Positions 36,199-46,576 of a stretch of DNA of 64,000 bases are shown one piece after another (position 1 is the stretch's first letter; the number at the start of each line of letters is the position of its first letter). A program made the position numbers and the translations under genes. Source of the DNA: Flavobacterium johnsoniae (lineage in GTDB: Bacteria > Bacteroidota > Bacteroidia > Flavobacteriales > Flavobacteriaceae). The DNA is taken from contig NZ_CP103794.1 in assembly GCF_030388325.1 (NCBI RefSeq), positions 3,658,001 through 3,722,000 on the forward strand, written 5' to 3'. The notes beneath the pieces were generated by a model that had not been told where the DNA came from, did not search any database, and worked only from the letters and a program-made list of their open reading frames with translations.

Positions 36199-37743
36199 TC
36201 ATCGATTATTCAATTTCGCTTTTTCTCTTATAATATCAGCAATTTTTCTATTTTCAATTTTGCTTTCAAGCCACGAAATGATATCTAAATATAAGAAAGC
36301 TCTTTTTTCATAGGTATTCTTTTCAAGCTCAACAAAACGAGCGTGCATTTTTTTGAATTCGTTTTTGATATCTGCTGGATAAAAATTATTTAAGTTTCTC
36401 AAGAATTTGATTATTTCTTTCTGAACTTCATGCAAGTCATTCATTTTTAATAAAAACTTATAGGTGCTTTTTAGATGGTTTTCTAAATAATAATCTTTTC
36501 CAAGTTCATAATGTGCAATTAAAGACAATAGCCTTGCAAAGCACATTAAATCTTCGCGCATTGTTAAGTTCTTATTATTGATTATTTTATCTAAATAATT
36601 AATGCATTCATTATATTTTTCATTTCCGAAATAAATAGAAGCAAACTTATAGAAGAACAACATTTCGTGATGTTCATCTAAATGTTCACTGTGAATTTTC
36701 AGTTTTTCTAAAATCTCAGGAATCAAATATTCGCTTTCTGCAAAAGTGCCTTCTAAAATATGAAGATTTAGCTTATTGTTATAAACGTAAAGAAATGACA
36801 GAGATGCAATATTATCATTCGAAGGAAATTTTGGATCAGAGATTGTTTCTTCCAAAAGATTCAAATATTTCTTAAAGTTCGATTTGTACTTTAACATATA
36901 AAGCGACTCTAAAAAATAATGATTGCCTTTTAAGAAAAACACCGGATTCAAATAAATCATATTCGGATTATCGTAGAAAAGCTGAACCCATTTGTAAGCA
37001 TATTTATAACTGGCCAAAAAGTCTTGAACCAAAAAGCTTCGCCATAGATTAGCATTGTAAAACCAGTATTTTTCGCGAAAGCCAAATTTACTTTCGTCTA
37101 ATTTTGATATATGTCTGTTAAAATAATCGTCTATGTATTTATATTCCTGATCATTTTTTACATAACCAGTTTTCAGCATTATTCCATACAACTGAAGCGA
37201 TAAATTGGATAATTTGCTTGAAATGGTATTTCTGTAATTCAATTCTTTTGCTTGAACTACTAATTCGTCAGCGCGACCTTGTATACTACGCGTAATATAT
37301 TGCGATTCGATTAGTTTTTCGAATTCTACAATTTCATACGCCATATATTTTTCATCATTTTCAAGAGCTTGCTGTTTTGTTTTATCTAAGATTTTTAAAC
37401 TTTGTTTATATAATCCTTTATTATAAAGAATAACGGCAAAATCCATTTGTTCACGCAGTTGATAACGAATATTCTGGCTAGGAATATTTAATCTAATACT
37501 TACTAGAATTTGTTTGTATAAGTATGATTTTAAATTAGATAGCTGTACCTTTTGTATAACACCACTTTTAAGGATAAGCTTTTCGTCGTAAACTTCAGAT
37601 TTATCTAAAATATTAAATAATTCAATAAATTTTGTGTTTGAACTTGTCTCTAATCGGCTTGCAAAAATTTTAAACTGTCTTTTTTCTGATTTCGAAAGTG
37701 ATTTGATTAAAACAAATAAGAAATCTTTTTGATGGTTAGCCAT
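36199..37743 (-). CDS. Large helical cytoplasmic protein, unknown function
   Basis: Protein of 514 residues without signal peptide or membrane segment, almost wholly alpha-helical. Short helix pairs (for example QLREQMDFAVILYNKGLYKQSLKILDKTKQQALENDEKY and YNECINYLDKIINNKN) look like degenerate TPR units. No enzymatic motif. Monocistronic, divergent from leuA. The family was not recognised. Confidence 0.75.
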   Translation of the reverse strand: MANHQKDFLFVLIKSLSKSEKRQFKIFASRLETSSNTKFIELFNILDKSEVYDEKLILKSGVIQKVQLSNLKSYLYKQILVSIRLNIPSQNIRYQLREQMDFAVILYNKGLYKQSLKILDKTKQQALENDEKYMAYEIVEFEKLIESQYITRSIQGRADELVVQAKELNYRNTISSKLSNLSLQLYGIMLKTGYVKNDQEYKYIDDYFNRHISKLDESKFGFREKYWFYNANLWRSFLVQDFLASYKYAYKWVQLFYDNPNMIYLNPVFFLKGNHYFLESLYMLKYKSNFKKYLNLLEETISDPKFPSNDNIASLSFLYVYNNKLNLHILEGTFAESEYLIPEILEKLKIHSEHLDEHHEMLFFYKFASIYFGNEKYNECINYLDKIINNKNLTMREDLMCFARLLSLIAHYELGKDYYLENHLKSTYKFLLKMNDLHEVQKEIIKFLRNLNNFYPADIKNEFKKMHARFVELEKNTYEKRAFLYLDIISWLESKIENRKIADIIREKAKLNNR

Positions 37744-37855
37744 TGTAAAAAATAATAATGTAACTTATTGATAATAAAGTGTTTAATAGGGTATAAATCG
37801 TTTTATGAACAGTATAATTTCATTAAAATGAATTTCGTACTGCGATAGTACAATA

Positions 37856-37863
37856 TATATTTG
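37856..37863 (+). promoter_or_regulatory. -7 box (TATATTTG) before leuA
   Basis: Exact TANNTTTG match 29 bp before leuA. No consensus -33 TTG. A GTAC-N7-GTAC repeat lies just upstream (37837-37851). Confidence 0.5.
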
Positions 37864-37892
37864 TTATCAAGATGTGAAATTACATTAAATAA

Positions 37893-39074
37893 ATGAATAT
37901 GAATAGAGAGAAAGTTCAAATTTTTGACACCACTTTGCGAGATGGTGAACAAGTTCCAGGATGTAAGTTAGATACTAAGCAAAAATTAGTTATCGCAGAA
38001 CGACTAGACAAAATGGGAGTTGACATTATCGAAGCAGGCTTTCCTGTGTCAAGTCCAGGCGATTTTTTATCGGTCTCTGAGATTTGTAAAATTGTAGAAA
38101 ATGCAACTGTCTGCGGACTAACAAGAGCCGTAAAAAATGACATTGATGTTGCTGCAGCTGCCTTAAAGCATGCTAAGAAACCTAGAATCCATACTGGAAT
38201 CGGAACTTCACAATCTCATATCCTCCACAAATTACAAACTACGCCTGAAGATATTATTGCAAGAGCAAAATATGCTGTAGCACACGCAAAATCGTATGTA
38301 GAAGATGTTGAATTCTACGCCGAAGATGCTGGTAGAACAGATAATGCATTCCTTGCAAAAGTTTGTGAGGAAGTGATTAAATCTGGTGCAACTGTATTAA
38401 ATATTCCTGATACAACTGGATATTGTCTTCCAGAAGAGTATGGAGCTAAGATTAAATACTTAAAAGAAAACGTAAAAGGAATCGAAAACGTAATCCTTTC
38501 ATGCCATTGTCATAATGATTTAGGAATGGCAACTGCAAACTCAATTGCAGGAGCTATAAATGGTGCGAGACAAATTGAATGTACTATTAATGGTATTGGA
38601 GAAAGAGCAGGAAATACAGCACTTGAAGAAGTGGTTATGATTTTCAAACAACATCCATATTTAAATTTAGATACAAATATTAATACAAGAGAATTGAACG
38701 AAATGAGCCGTTTGGTTTCTGAAAGTATGGGAATGATCGTTCAGCCTAATAAAGCTATCGTTGGAGCAAATGCTTTTGCACACAGTTCTGGAATTCACCA
38801 AGATGGTGTAATCAAAAACAGAGCAACTTACGAAATCATGGATCCGTTAGATGTTGGAGTAAATGAATCTTCAATTATTTTGACTGCAAGAAGCGGAAGA
38901 GCTGCTTTGGCTTACAGAGCTAAAAAAGTAGGTTACGAATTAACAAAAGTACAATTGGATATCGTTTATGTTGAATTCTTGAAATTCGCAGATATCAAAA
39001 AAGAAGTTTTAGACGCAGATATTCACCAAATTATAGAAGCTTCTAAAATTGAAGGGGATTTAATTAGAAGTTAA
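37893..39074 (+). CDS. leuA: 2-isopropylmalate synthase, short form
   Basis: Protein of 393 residues that condenses acetyl-CoA with 2-oxoisovalerate. The HMGL-like barrel has [40 protein letters not shown] and the metal-binding [13 protein letters not shown]. The part [16 protein letters not shown] is the communication subdomain. It stops about where the catalytic portion ends, so the C-terminal allosteric domain of roughly 120 residues that mediates leucine inhibition in typical LeuA (around 510-520 aa) is absent. Sequence around the active site favours LeuA over homocitrate or citramalate synthase, supported by adjacent leuB. Alternative ATG at 37899. Confidence 0.9.
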   Translation: MNMNREKVQIFDTTLRDGEQVPGCKLDTKQKLVIAERLDKMGVDIIEAGFPVSSPGDFLSVSEICKIVENATVCGLTRAVKNDIDVAAAALKHAKKPRIHTGIGTSQSHILHKLQTTPEDIIARAKYAVAHAKSYVEDVEFYAEDAGRTDNAFLAKVCEEVIKSGATVLNIPDTTGYCLPEEYGAKIKYLKENVKGIENVILSCHCHNDLGMATANSIAGAINGARQIECTINGIGERAGNTALEEVVMIFKQHPYLNLDTNINTRELNEMSRLVSESMGMIVQPNKAIVGANAFAHSSGIHQDGVIKNRATYEIMDPLDVGVNESSIILTARSGRAALAYRAKKVGYELTKVQLDIVYVEFLKFADIKKEVLDADIHQIIEASKIEGDLIRS

Positions 39075-39131
39075 TATTTCAAAAAAAAATTAGGAACAAT
39101 AAGGATTTAAAGACATAAATAGCGAGAGATT

Positions 39132-40250
39132 ATGAATTTAAAAATTGCAGTTTTACCAGGAGATGGAATTGGGCCTGAAGTAATTTTACAAGCTAAGAAA
39201 GCTTTGTATGCCATTGGCGAAGTGTACAATCACGAATTTGTTTTTGAAGAAGCCCTTATGGGAGCGGTTGCTATCGATAAAACGGGAAATCCTTTACCAG
39301 AACAAACACTGAACCTCTGTTTAAATACAGATGCAGTTTTGCTTGGTGCAATTGGAGATCCGAAATACGATAATAACCCAAATGCAAAAGTCCGTCCGGA
39401 ACAAGGATTACTGAAACTTCGTAAAGAATTAGGCTTATTTGCTAATATTCGTCCTATAAAACCTTATAAAGCCTTAATTGAAGCTTCTCCTTTGAAAAGA
39501 GAAATTATTGAAGGTGCTGATTTTACCATTTTTAGAGAATTAACTGGCGGAGCTTATTTTGGAACTAAAACATTAAATGAAGAAGGAACACATGCTTCGG
39601 ATTTATGTGAATATTCAGAAGAAGAAATTACCAGAATTGCACATCTGGCTTTTCAATCGGCACAAAAACGACGCAAAAAGTTGACAATGGTTGACAAAGC
39701 AAATGTTTTGGAAACTTCTAGATTGTGGAGAAAAGTAGTTCAGAAAGTGAGCGAAAATTATCCAGATGTTAAGCTTGATTTCTTATTTGTGGATAACGCA
39801 GCAATGCAGCTGATTTTGAATCCGAAACAATTTGATGTGATTTTGACTGAGAACTTGTTCGGAGATATTTTATCAGATGAAGCAAGTGTTATTACAGGTT
39901 CTATTGGTTTATTGCCATCAGTATCTTTAGGATCGAAAAATGCTTTGTTTGAGCCAATTCACGGATCATATCCGCAAGCAAAAGGTAAAAATATTGCAAA
40001 TCCTATTGCTTCGATTTTGGCAGCGGCACTTTTGTTAGAACATTTTGGATTAACTAAAGAAGCTCATGTAATCTATAAAGCAGTAGAAAAAGCAATTGAA
40101 TATAAAGTAGTTACTGTTGATTTAAAACCAGATTCAAAATTCGGTACAAATGAAGTAGGAGAGTTCGTTTCTAATTTCATTTTCAGTAAAGACGATTTGC
40201 TGTATTTTAATAATGATAATGTTAGTATTGGGCAATCGACAATTGTTTAA
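39132..40250 (+). CDS. leuB: 3-isopropylmalate dehydrogenase
   Basis: Protein of 372 residues, NAD-dependent oxidative decarboxylase of leucine synthesis. GDGIGPEVILQAKKAL at the N-terminus, GAIGDPKYDNNPNAKVRPEQGLLKLRKELGLFANIRP, TGGAYFG and NLFGDILSDEASVITGSIGLLPS are diagnostic. 57 bp after leuA. leuC and leuD, which often accompany it, are not in the window. Confidence 0.96.
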   Translation: MNLKIAVLPGDGIGPEVILQAKKALYAIGEVYNHEFVFEEALMGAVAIDKTGNPLPEQTLNLCLNTDAVLLGAIGDPKYDNNPNAKVRPEQGLLKLRKELGLFANIRPIKPYKALIEASPLKREIIEGADFTIFRELTGGAYFGTKTLNEEGTHASDLCEYSEEEITRIAHLAFQSAQKRRKKLTMVDKANVLETSRLWRKVVQKVSENYPDVKLDFLFVDNAAMQLILNPKQFDVILTENLFGDILSDEASVITGSIGLLPSVSLGSKNALFEPIHGSYPQAKGKNIANPIASILAAALLLEHFGLTKEAHVIYKAVEKAIEYKVVTVDLKPDSKFGTNEVGEFVSNFIFSKDDLLYFNNDNVSIGQSTIV

Positions 40251-40332
40251 TATTTTCTGTTAAAAAGTGAAGATAATCACAAGAAGTATTTGAAATGTTG
40301 AGATTTTATTTTTTTACTTACTAAAGTTTATT

Positions 40333-40340
40333 TACTTTTG
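40333..40340 (+). promoter_or_regulatory. -7 box (TACTTTTG) before the ilv leader
   Basis: TANNTTTG match 20 bp before the leader peptide ATG. No TTG at consensus spacing. Confidence 0.5.
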
Positions 40341-40360
40341 TAACACTAAAAAAATAAGCG

Positions 40361-40435
40361 ATGCAAATCTCAATTATTATTACTTCTGTCGTTGTTGTCA
40401 ATGTGATTCACACATCTGCATCGGGAATGTTATAA
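40361..40435 (+). CDS. ilv operon leader peptide
   Basis: Frame of 24 codons with five Ile and five Val codons, including Ile-Ile-Ile and four consecutive Val, only one Leu at the end. It is followed after 23 nt by an intrinsic terminator and then ilvD. This fits attenuation by Ile/Val supply, and its location downstream of leuB lets ilvDBNC respond separately from leuAB. Confidence 0.82.
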   Translation: MQISIIITSVVVVNVIHTSASGML

Positions 40436-40458
40436 ATATAATTGAAAAACTATATTAC

Positions 40459-40489
40459 AAACCTTCCAAATACTGGAAGGTTTTTTTTT
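40459..40489 (+). terminator. ilv attenuator (intrinsic terminator)
   Basis: AAACCTTCCA (40459-40468) pairs with TGGAAGGTTT (40474-40483) around a 5-nt loop, followed by an uninterrupted T run. It lies between the leader peptide and ilvD. Confidence 0.88.
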
Positions 40490-40518
40490 GAATAAAAAAT
40501 TAAAAATAAAAAACAATA

Positions 40519-42192
40519 ATGGAATTAAATAAGTACAGCAAGACCATCACCCAAGATCAAACACAGCCTGCAGCGCAAGCCATGTTGTACGGAATTGGTT
40601 TAACTGAAGAAGATTTAAAGAAAGCACAAGTTGGAATCGTGAGCATGGGTTACGATGGTAACACTTGCAACATGCACTTGAATGATTTAGCAAAAGATGT
40701 TAAAAAAGGTGTTTGGGATGCAGATCTTGTCGGACTTATTTTCAATACCATTGGTGTCAGTGACGGTATTTCTAACGGAACTGAAGGTATGCGTTACTCA
40801 TTAGTTTCTCGTGATGTAATTGCAGATTCTATCGAAACTGTTGCTGGAGCGCAATGGTACGACAGTATTATTGCAATTCCTGGTTGTGATAAAAATATGC
40901 CAGGAGCATTAATTGCAATGGGAAGATTAAACCGTCCATCAATGATGATTTACGGTGGTTCTATTCACTCTGGAAAATGGAAAGGAGAATCATTAAACAT
41001 TGTTTCTGCTTTTGAAGCTTTAGGAAAAAAAGTAAAAGGCGAAATTACTCCAGAAGATTTTAAAGGTGTTATTCAGAATGCTTGTCCAGGCGCTGGAGCT
41101 TGTGGTGGTATGTATACTGCAAACACAATGTCTTCTGCTATTGAAGCATTAGGAATGAGTTTGCCTTACAGTTCTTCTAATCCAGCTTTAAGTCAAGAAA
41201 AAAGAGATGAATGTCTTGCTGCTGGTAAAGCAATTAAAATTTTATTAGAAAAAGATATTAAGCCAAGAGACATTATGAGTCGTAAAGCTTTCGAAAATGC
41301 TATTACAATTGTAGCGGTTTTAGGAGGTTCTACAAATGCTGTTATGCACTTAATCGCAATGGCACATTCTGTTGGCATCACAATCACTTTGGATGATTTT
41401 CAGGCAATTAATGACAGAACTCCTGTTCTTGCTGATATGAAACCAAGTGGTAAATATATGATGGAAGATATTCATGAAGTTGGAGGAATTCCTTCGGTAA
41501 TGAAATATTTATTGAAAGTTGGATTGATTCACGGAGATTGTTTAACTGTAACAGGAAAAACTGTTGCTGAGAATTTAGCTTCGACTCCTGATTTACAAGA
41601 CGGACAAGAAGTAATTCACGAAATTCAAAAAGCATTAAAACCGACTGGAAATATTCAGGTTTTATACGGAAATCTTGCTTCTGAAGGTGCTGTAGCAAAA
41701 ATCAGTGGTAAAGAAGGAGAATATTTCGAAGGACCAGCTGTAGTTTTTGAAGGTGAGTTTGAAGTAATTCCAGGTCTTCAAGCCGGAAAAATTAAACCAG
41801 GTAATGTAGTCGTCATTAGGGGTTGTGGACCAAAAGGTGGTCCGGGAATGCCTGAAATGCTGAAACCTACATCTGCCATTATTGGTGCTGGATTAGGAAG
41901 CAGCTGTGCACTAATTACAGACGGTAGATTCTCGGGTGGTTCGCACGGTTTCGTGGTAGGACACGTTACACCAGAAGCATATGACGGTGGTGGTATTGCA
42001 CTAGTAAAAGATGGAGATATGATCGCTATCGACGCTATAAAAAATACAATCGACCTGAAGATATCTGACGAAGAATTTGCAGCTAGAAAAGCGGCTTGGG
42101 TTCAGCCGAAATTAAAAGTTGACAGAGGGGTTTTACTTAAATACGCTAGATCGGTTTCTAGTGCATCAACAGGATGTGTAACCGATAATTAA
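40519..42192 (+). CDS. ilvD: Dihydroxy-acid dehydratase
   Basis: Protein of 557 residues, iron-sulfur dehydratase giving 2-oxoisovalerate and 2-oxo-3-methylvalerate. Cluster-binding and signature regions: [43 protein letters not shown], and C-terminal [35 protein letters not shown]. Full length. First gene after the attenuator. Confidence 0.96.
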   Translation: MELNKYSKTITQDQTQPAAQAMLYGIGLTEEDLKKAQVGIVSMGYDGNTCNMHLNDLAKDVKKGVWDADLVGLIFNTIGVSDGISNGTEGMRYSLVSRDVIADSIETVAGAQWYDSIIAIPGCDKNMPGALIAMGRLNRPSMMIYGGSIHSGKWKGESLNIVSAFEALGKKVKGEITPEDFKGVIQNACPGAGACGGMYTANTMSSAIEALGMSLPYSSSNPALSQEKRDECLAAGKAIKILLEKDIKPRDIMSRKAFENAITIVAVLGGSTNAVMHLIAMAHSVGITITLDDFQAINDRTPVLADMKPSGKYMMEDIHEVGGIPSVMKYLLKVGLIHGDCLTVTGKTVAENLASTPDLQDGQEVIHEIQKALKPTGNIQVLYGNLASEGAVAKISGKEGEYFEGPAVVFEGEFEVIPGLQAGKIKPGNVVVIRGCGPKGGPGMPEMLKPTSAIIGAGLGSSCALITDGRFSGGSHGFVVGHVTPEAYDGGGIALVKDGDMIAIDAIKNTIDLKISDEEFAARKAAWVQPKLKVDRGVLLKYARSVSSASTGCVTDN

Positions 42193-42258
42193 TTTTAAAA
42201 ACAATAATATCAAGAATCAATTGGAAAATTGAAATTGATTCTTGAAAAACAATATACT

Positions 42259-43947
42259 ATGAGAATATCAGGGGCAGAAGCCGTTATAAGATGTTTGTTA
42301 GAAGAAGGAGTAGATTTGGTTTATGGTTATCCAGGTGGAGCAATCATGCCAGTTTACGACGAGTTATATAAATTTCAAGATAAATTACACCACGTTTTAG
42401 TACGTCACGAACAAGGTGCGACACATGCAGCTCAAGGTTATGCAAGAGCTACAGGAAAAGTAGGAGTGGCAATTGCTACTTCTGGACCAGGAGCAACTAA
42501 TTTAGTTACGGGAATCGCTGATGCACAGATCGATTCAACTCCAATGGTTTGTATTACAGGTCAAGTTGGAAGACATTTATTAGGTTCTGATGCATTTCAG
42601 GAAACTGATATTATCGGAATCTCAACTCCTGTAACGAAATGGAATTTTCAGGTAACTGAAGCTTCCCAGATTCCTGAAATTATTGCAAAAGCATTTTATA
42701 TTGCTCGTTCTGGACGTCCAGGGCCTGTATTAATTGATATTACTAAAAATGCTCAGTTTGATGAGTTTGATTTTAGTTATGAAAAATGTACAGGAATTAG
42801 AAGCTATATTCCAGTTCCGAAATTAAACTTAGATAAAGTTGCCGAAGCTGCGGCTTTAATTAACTCTGCAAAGAAACCATTAATCGTTTTCGGGCAAGGA
42901 ATTATTTTGGGTCAAGCCGAAGCTGAATTTAAAGCGGTAATCGAAAAATCTGGAATTCCGTCTGCATGGACTATTTTAGGATTATCAGCTTTGCCGACAG
43001 ATCACCCATTAAATGTTGGAATGTTAGGAATGCACGGAAATTATGCACCTAATTTAATGACTAACGAATGTGATGTTTTAATTGCTTTCGGAATGCGTTT
43101 TGACGACCGTGTTACTGGAAAATTAGCGACTTATGCAAAACAGGCAAAAGTAATTCACTTCGAAATTGATCCTGCTGAAATCGATAAAAACGTAAAAACA
43201 GAAATCGCTGTTTTAGGTGATGTTAAAGAATCTTTAGCTGCATTATTACCATTATTAGATGCGAAATCGCATGATTTATGGCTTAACGAATTTAAAGCTT
43301 TAAGAGAAGTTGAATTCAATTCTGTAATCAAAGAAGAATTAAATCCAACAAACGGCAAAGGAATTTCGATGGGAGAAACTATCGAAATGATCAATAAACA
43401 TTCAAAAGGTGATGCCATTATCGTTTCAGATGTTGGTCAGCACCAGATGTTTGCTTGCCGTTATGCTAAATTTAATTCAACAAAAAGTAATATTACTTCT
43501 GGAGGTTTAGGTACAATGGGATTTGCACTTCCAGCTGCAATTGGAGCAAAAATGGGGAAACCAGAACGCGAAGTAGTAGCGATTATTGGTGATGGAGGTT
43601 TCCAAATGACAATTCAGGAATTGGGTACAATTTTCCAAACTCAAGTTCCAGTTAAGATTGTTATTTTAAATAATGAATTTTTAGGAATGGTACGTCAATG
43701 GCAGGAATTGTTTTTTGACAACCGATATGCATCAACAAAAATGATCAATCCAAATTTTGTTGCAATAGCTGAAGGATACCATATTAAATCTAAAAAAGTA
43801 ACGAGTCGCGATGATTTAGACGAAGCAGTTGCAGAAATGCTAGCTTCTAAAGAATCTTACTTCTTAGAAGTCATGGTGGAAAAGGAAAATAATGTTTTTC
43901 CAATGATTCCAACAGGAGCGTGTGTTTCAGAAATTAGATTAAGCTAA
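42259..43947 (+). CDS. ilvB: Acetolactate synthase, large (catalytic) subunit
   Basis: Protein of 562 residues from the ATG at 42259 (MRISGAEAVIRCLLEEGVDLVYGYPGG). The frame is open to a TTG at 42229, which is less likely. ThDP activation Glu in VRHEQGATHAAQGYARATGKVG, FAD-type middle domain, and ThDP-Mg motif GDGGFQMTIQELGTI with NNEFLGMVRQWQELFF. Makes acetolactate and acetohydroxybutyrate. ilvN follows. Confidence 0.95.
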   Translation: MRISGAEAVIRCLLEEGVDLVYGYPGGAIMPVYDELYKFQDKLHHVLVRHEQGATHAAQGYARATGKVGVAIATSGPGATNLVTGIADAQIDSTPMVCITGQVGRHLLGSDAFQETDIIGISTPVTKWNFQVTEASQIPEIIAKAFYIARSGRPGPVLIDITKNAQFDEFDFSYEKCTGIRSYIPVPKLNLDKVAEAAALINSAKKPLIVFGQGIILGQAEAEFKAVIEKSGIPSAWTILGLSALPTDHPLNVGMLGMHGNYAPNLMTNECDVLIAFGMRFDDRVTGKLATYAKQAKVIHFEIDPAEIDKNVKTEIAVLGDVKESLAALLPLLDAKSHDLWLNEFKALREVEFNSVIKEELNPTNGKGISMGETIEMINKHSKGDAIIVSDVGQHQMFACRYAKFNSTKSNITSGGLGTMGFALPAAIGAKMGKPEREVVAIIGDGGFQMTIQELGTIFQTQVPVKIVILNNEFLGMVRQWQELFFDNRYASTKMINPNFVAIAEGYHIKSKKVTSRDDLDEAVAEMLASKESYFLEVMVEKENNVFPMIPTGACVSEIRLS

Positions 43948-43953
43948 AAAAAA

Positions 43954-44017
43954 GGTTTCATGTTTCAAGTTTTTTGAGTTTCAAGTTGTAGAACGTGAAA
44001 CCTGAAACTTGAAACAA
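43954..44017. repeat. GTTTCAR-word inverted repeat between ilvB and ilvN
   Basis: TGTTTCAAGTTT (43961-43972) is exactly complementary to AAACTTGAAACA (44005-44016), with further copies of the words between and around. Same family as 33331-33389. Confidence 0.65.
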
Positions 44018-44034
44018 AATAAACTAAAAAACAA

Positions 44035-44556
44035 ATGGAAGATAAAACATTTACCATATCGGTATACTCAGAAAATAACGTGGGATTGTTGAATAGAATA
44101 TCTGGAATATTCTTAAAGCGCCACATTAATATATTAAGTCTAAATGTTTCAGAATCAGAAATAGAGAATGTTTCGAGATTTATCATTGTAGTAAATACTA
44201 CAGAGAAATGGGTTCAGAATATTGTAGGCCAAATTGAAAAACAAATTGAAGTTATAAAAGCATTTTATCATACAGATGAAGAAACTATTTTCTTAGAAAA
44301 TGCTCTGTTTAAAATTGCCTCAAGTTTGTTGTTTGACGAAAAACAAATTCAGAATATCATCAAAGAAAGCCAGTCTACTATTGTAACGGTTTCTCGTGAT
44401 TTCTTCGTTATTTCAAAATCAGGAAGACGTTCTGAAATTGAAGAATTATACGAAAAATTCAAACCATACGGAATTATGCAGTTTGTACGTTCGGGAAGAA
44501 TTTCAGTTTCAAAACAAAAAATGGAGATTTCTGCTTTGCTAGAAACCTTTAAATAA
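44035..44556 (+). CDS. ilvN: Acetolactate synthase, small (regulatory) subunit
   Basis: Protein of 173 residues. N-terminal ACT domain (FTISVYSENNVGLLNRISGIFLKRHINILSLNVSESEIENVSRFIIVV) for valine sensing, then a second alpha/beta domain (IVTVSRDFFVISKSGRRSEIEELYEKFKPYGIMQFVRSGRISV). Usual length. Allosteric partner of IlvB. Confidence 0.94.
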   Translation: MEDKTFTISVYSENNVGLLNRISGIFLKRHINILSLNVSESEIENVSRFIIVVNTTEKWVQNIVGQIEKQIEVIKAFYHTDEETIFLENALFKIASSLLFDEKQIQNIIKESQSTIVTVSRDFFVISKSGRRSEIEELYEKFKPYGIMQFVRSGRISVSKQKMEISALLETFK

Positions 44557-44615
44557 TAAAAATCTTAGTTATATATCAATTATAAAATTTCATTTCATTA
44601 AATATTAAAACAAAA

Positions 44616-46085
44616 ATGGCAAATTATTTCAATACATTACCACTTAGATTACAATTAGAACAATTAGGAGTTTGCGAATTTATGGAGCAATCAGAATTTG
44701 CAGACGGAATTGCAGCATTGGCTGGAAAAAAAGTTGTAATTGTTGGTTGTGGAGCACAAGGTTTGAATCAAGGATTAAACATGAGAGATTCTGGTTTAGA
44801 TATTTCTTATGCATTACGTGCAGATGCAATTGCTGAAAAGAGAGCTTCTTTTAAAAATGCTTCTGAAAATGGTTTCAAAGTAGGAACTTACGAAGAATTG
44901 ATTCCAACTGCAGACTTAGTTTGTAACCTTACACCAGACAAACAACATACAGCTGTGGTAACTGCTATTATGCCATTAATGAAAAAAGATTCTACCTTGG
45001 CTTATTCTCACGGATTCAACATTGTAGAAGAAGGAATGCAAATTCGTAAAGACATCACAGTAATTATGTGTGCTCCTAAATGTCCAGGTTCTGAGGTTCG
45101 TGAAGAATACAAAAGAGGATTTGGAGTTCCGACTCTTATAGCTGTTCACCCAGAAAACGATCCAAACGGTTTAGGTTTAGATCAAGCAAAAGCTTACGCT
45201 GTAGCAACTGGAGGACACAGAGCTGGAGTTTTAAGATCATCTTTCGTAGCTGAAGTAAAATCAGATTTAATGGGTGAGCAAACTATTCTTTGTGGTTTAT
45301 TGCAAACTGGATCTATTTTATGTTTTGATAAAATGGTTGAAAAAGGAATCGATGCTGCTTACGCTTCAAAATTAATTCAGTTTGGATGGGAAACTATCAC
45401 TGAAGCTTTGAAACACGGTGGAATCACCAATATGATGGATCGTCTTTCTAATCCTGCAAAAATCGAAGCTTACGAATTAGCTGAAGAATTGAAAGATATC
45501 ATGCGTCCATTGTTCCAAAAACACCAAGACGATATCATTTCTGGAGAATTCTCTAGAACGATGATGGCTGACTGGGCAAATGATGATGTTAACTTATTGA
45601 AATGGAGAGCTGCAACTGGAGAAACTAACTTCGAGAAAACAGCTCCACAAGAAGCTCCAATCTCAGAGCAAGAATATTTTGACAACGGAGTATTAATGAT
45701 TGCAATGGTTAAAGCTGGTGTTGAATTAGCTTTTGAAACAATGACAGAAGCTGGTATTATCGAAGAATCTGCTTATTATGAGTCATTACACGAATTACCA
45801 TTAATTGCAAACACAATTGCAAGAAAGAAATTATTCGAAATGAACCGTGTAATTTCTGATACTGCTGAGTACGGATGTTATTTATTCGATCACGCTTGTA
45901 AACCGTTATTGACTGAATTCATGAAAAAAGTGGATACAAATATCATAGGAAAACCATTTTCAACTTCAAATGGAGTAGATAATGCTGTTTTAATTGCCGT
46001 AAATAGAGAAATTCGTCAGCATCCTATCGAAGAAGTAGGAGCTTGGTTGAGAGAGTCTATGACTGCAATGAAAAAAATTGGATAA
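44616..46085 (+). CDS. ilvC: Ketol-acid reductoisomerase, class II
   Basis: Protein of 489 residues, NADPH- and Mg-dependent isomeroreductase. Rossmann motif [21 protein letters not shown], then [27 protein letters not shown], and two copies of the knotted helical domain, which makes this the long class II form (about 490 aa, versus about 330 for class I). Metal-binding acidic residues lie in [12 protein letters not shown]. Last gene of the ilv operon. Confidence 0.96.
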   Translation: MANYFNTLPLRLQLEQLGVCEFMEQSEFADGIAALAGKKVVIVGCGAQGLNQGLNMRDSGLDISYALRADAIAEKRASFKNASENGFKVGTYEELIPTADLVCNLTPDKQHTAVVTAIMPLMKKDSTLAYSHGFNIVEEGMQIRKDITVIMCAPKCPGSEVREEYKRGFGVPTLIAVHPENDPNGLGLDQAKAYAVATGGHRAGVLRSSFVAEVKSDLMGEQTILCGLLQTGSILCFDKMVEKGIDAAYASKLIQFGWETITEALKHGGITNMMDRLSNPAKIEAYELAEELKDIMRPLFQKHQDDIISGEFSRTMMADWANDDVNLLKWRAATGETNFEKTAPQEAPISEQEYFDNGVLMIAMVKAGVELAFETMTEAGIIEESAYYESLHELPLIANTIARKKLFEMNRVISDTAEYGCYLFDHACKPLLTEFMKKVDTNIIGKPFSTSNGVDNAVLIAVNREIRQHPIEEVGAWLRESMTAMKKIG

Positions 46086-46271
46086 TTAAGAAATTGGGAA
46101 TTCCCGTAGAATTCGATTTTACGGGATTTGCACTGTATCAATGATTTAATATTTTGAATTAGTAAGCACTTATTAAAATTAATAGATATAGATGCATATT
46201 GCATTCACTTAACTTCTCTAAAGGTGAGTTAAGTGAAGCTAATCCCTTATAATGGGGTATATTTGGTAGAA

Positions 46272-46420
46272 TATACTTGTTGAAATTTCTATTGTAATTA
46301 ATAATGATGCTGCTATTTCAAAGTGTATAAAAGCATTTGTAATGCAGTATTACAAAATTAATTGTTATTGAAATTTGTTAAATTAAAAAAGGCATAATAT
46401 TATTTATTATGCCTTTTTTT
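46272..46420 (+). ncRNA. Candidate small RNA between promoter-like box and terminator
   Basis: A TATATTTG -7 box (46258-46265) would start transcription near 46272. A free-standing intrinsic terminator ends at 46420, with no open frame between and acs only starting at 46577. This is inference from position; no known RNA family was recognised, and no -33 TTG is visible. Confidence 0.25.
46385..46420 (+). terminator. Intrinsic terminator upstream of acs
   Basis: AAAAAAGGCATAATA pairs with TATTATGCCTTTTTT over a short loop. It lies 300 nt after ilvC and 157 nt before acs. Confidence 0.85.
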
Positions 46421-46576
46421 CCTTTTTAATTTGTTTTAAAAACTAAAGATTTAAAACAAATGCAAATAATTATCATATTTTATTAAATAAATGTTTTTTT
46501 TTGATAAAATTTATGAATTAAATTATTTTAAGAATACGTTCAGATTTAATACATTTATAAAAAAATTCAACAAAAG

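Larger units (their letters stand above)
46086..46576. other. Intergenic region ilvC-acs, no gene
   Basis: No convincing open frame on either strand. It holds GC-poor sequence, a short inverted GGGAATTCCC-like piece just after ilvC, an 11-bp stem (46204-46214 with 46227-46237), a TATATTTG box at 46258-46265 and an intrinsic terminator at 46385-46420. The last two could bound a small RNA. Confidence 0.6.

Noticed and set aside
41408..41698. Antisense frame of 96 codons inside ilvD
   Set aside because: Glutamine-rich shadow of a well-defined gene.
46204..46237. 11-bp stem as a terminator of ilvC
   Set aside because: No T run follows; kept only as a structure within the intergenic region.
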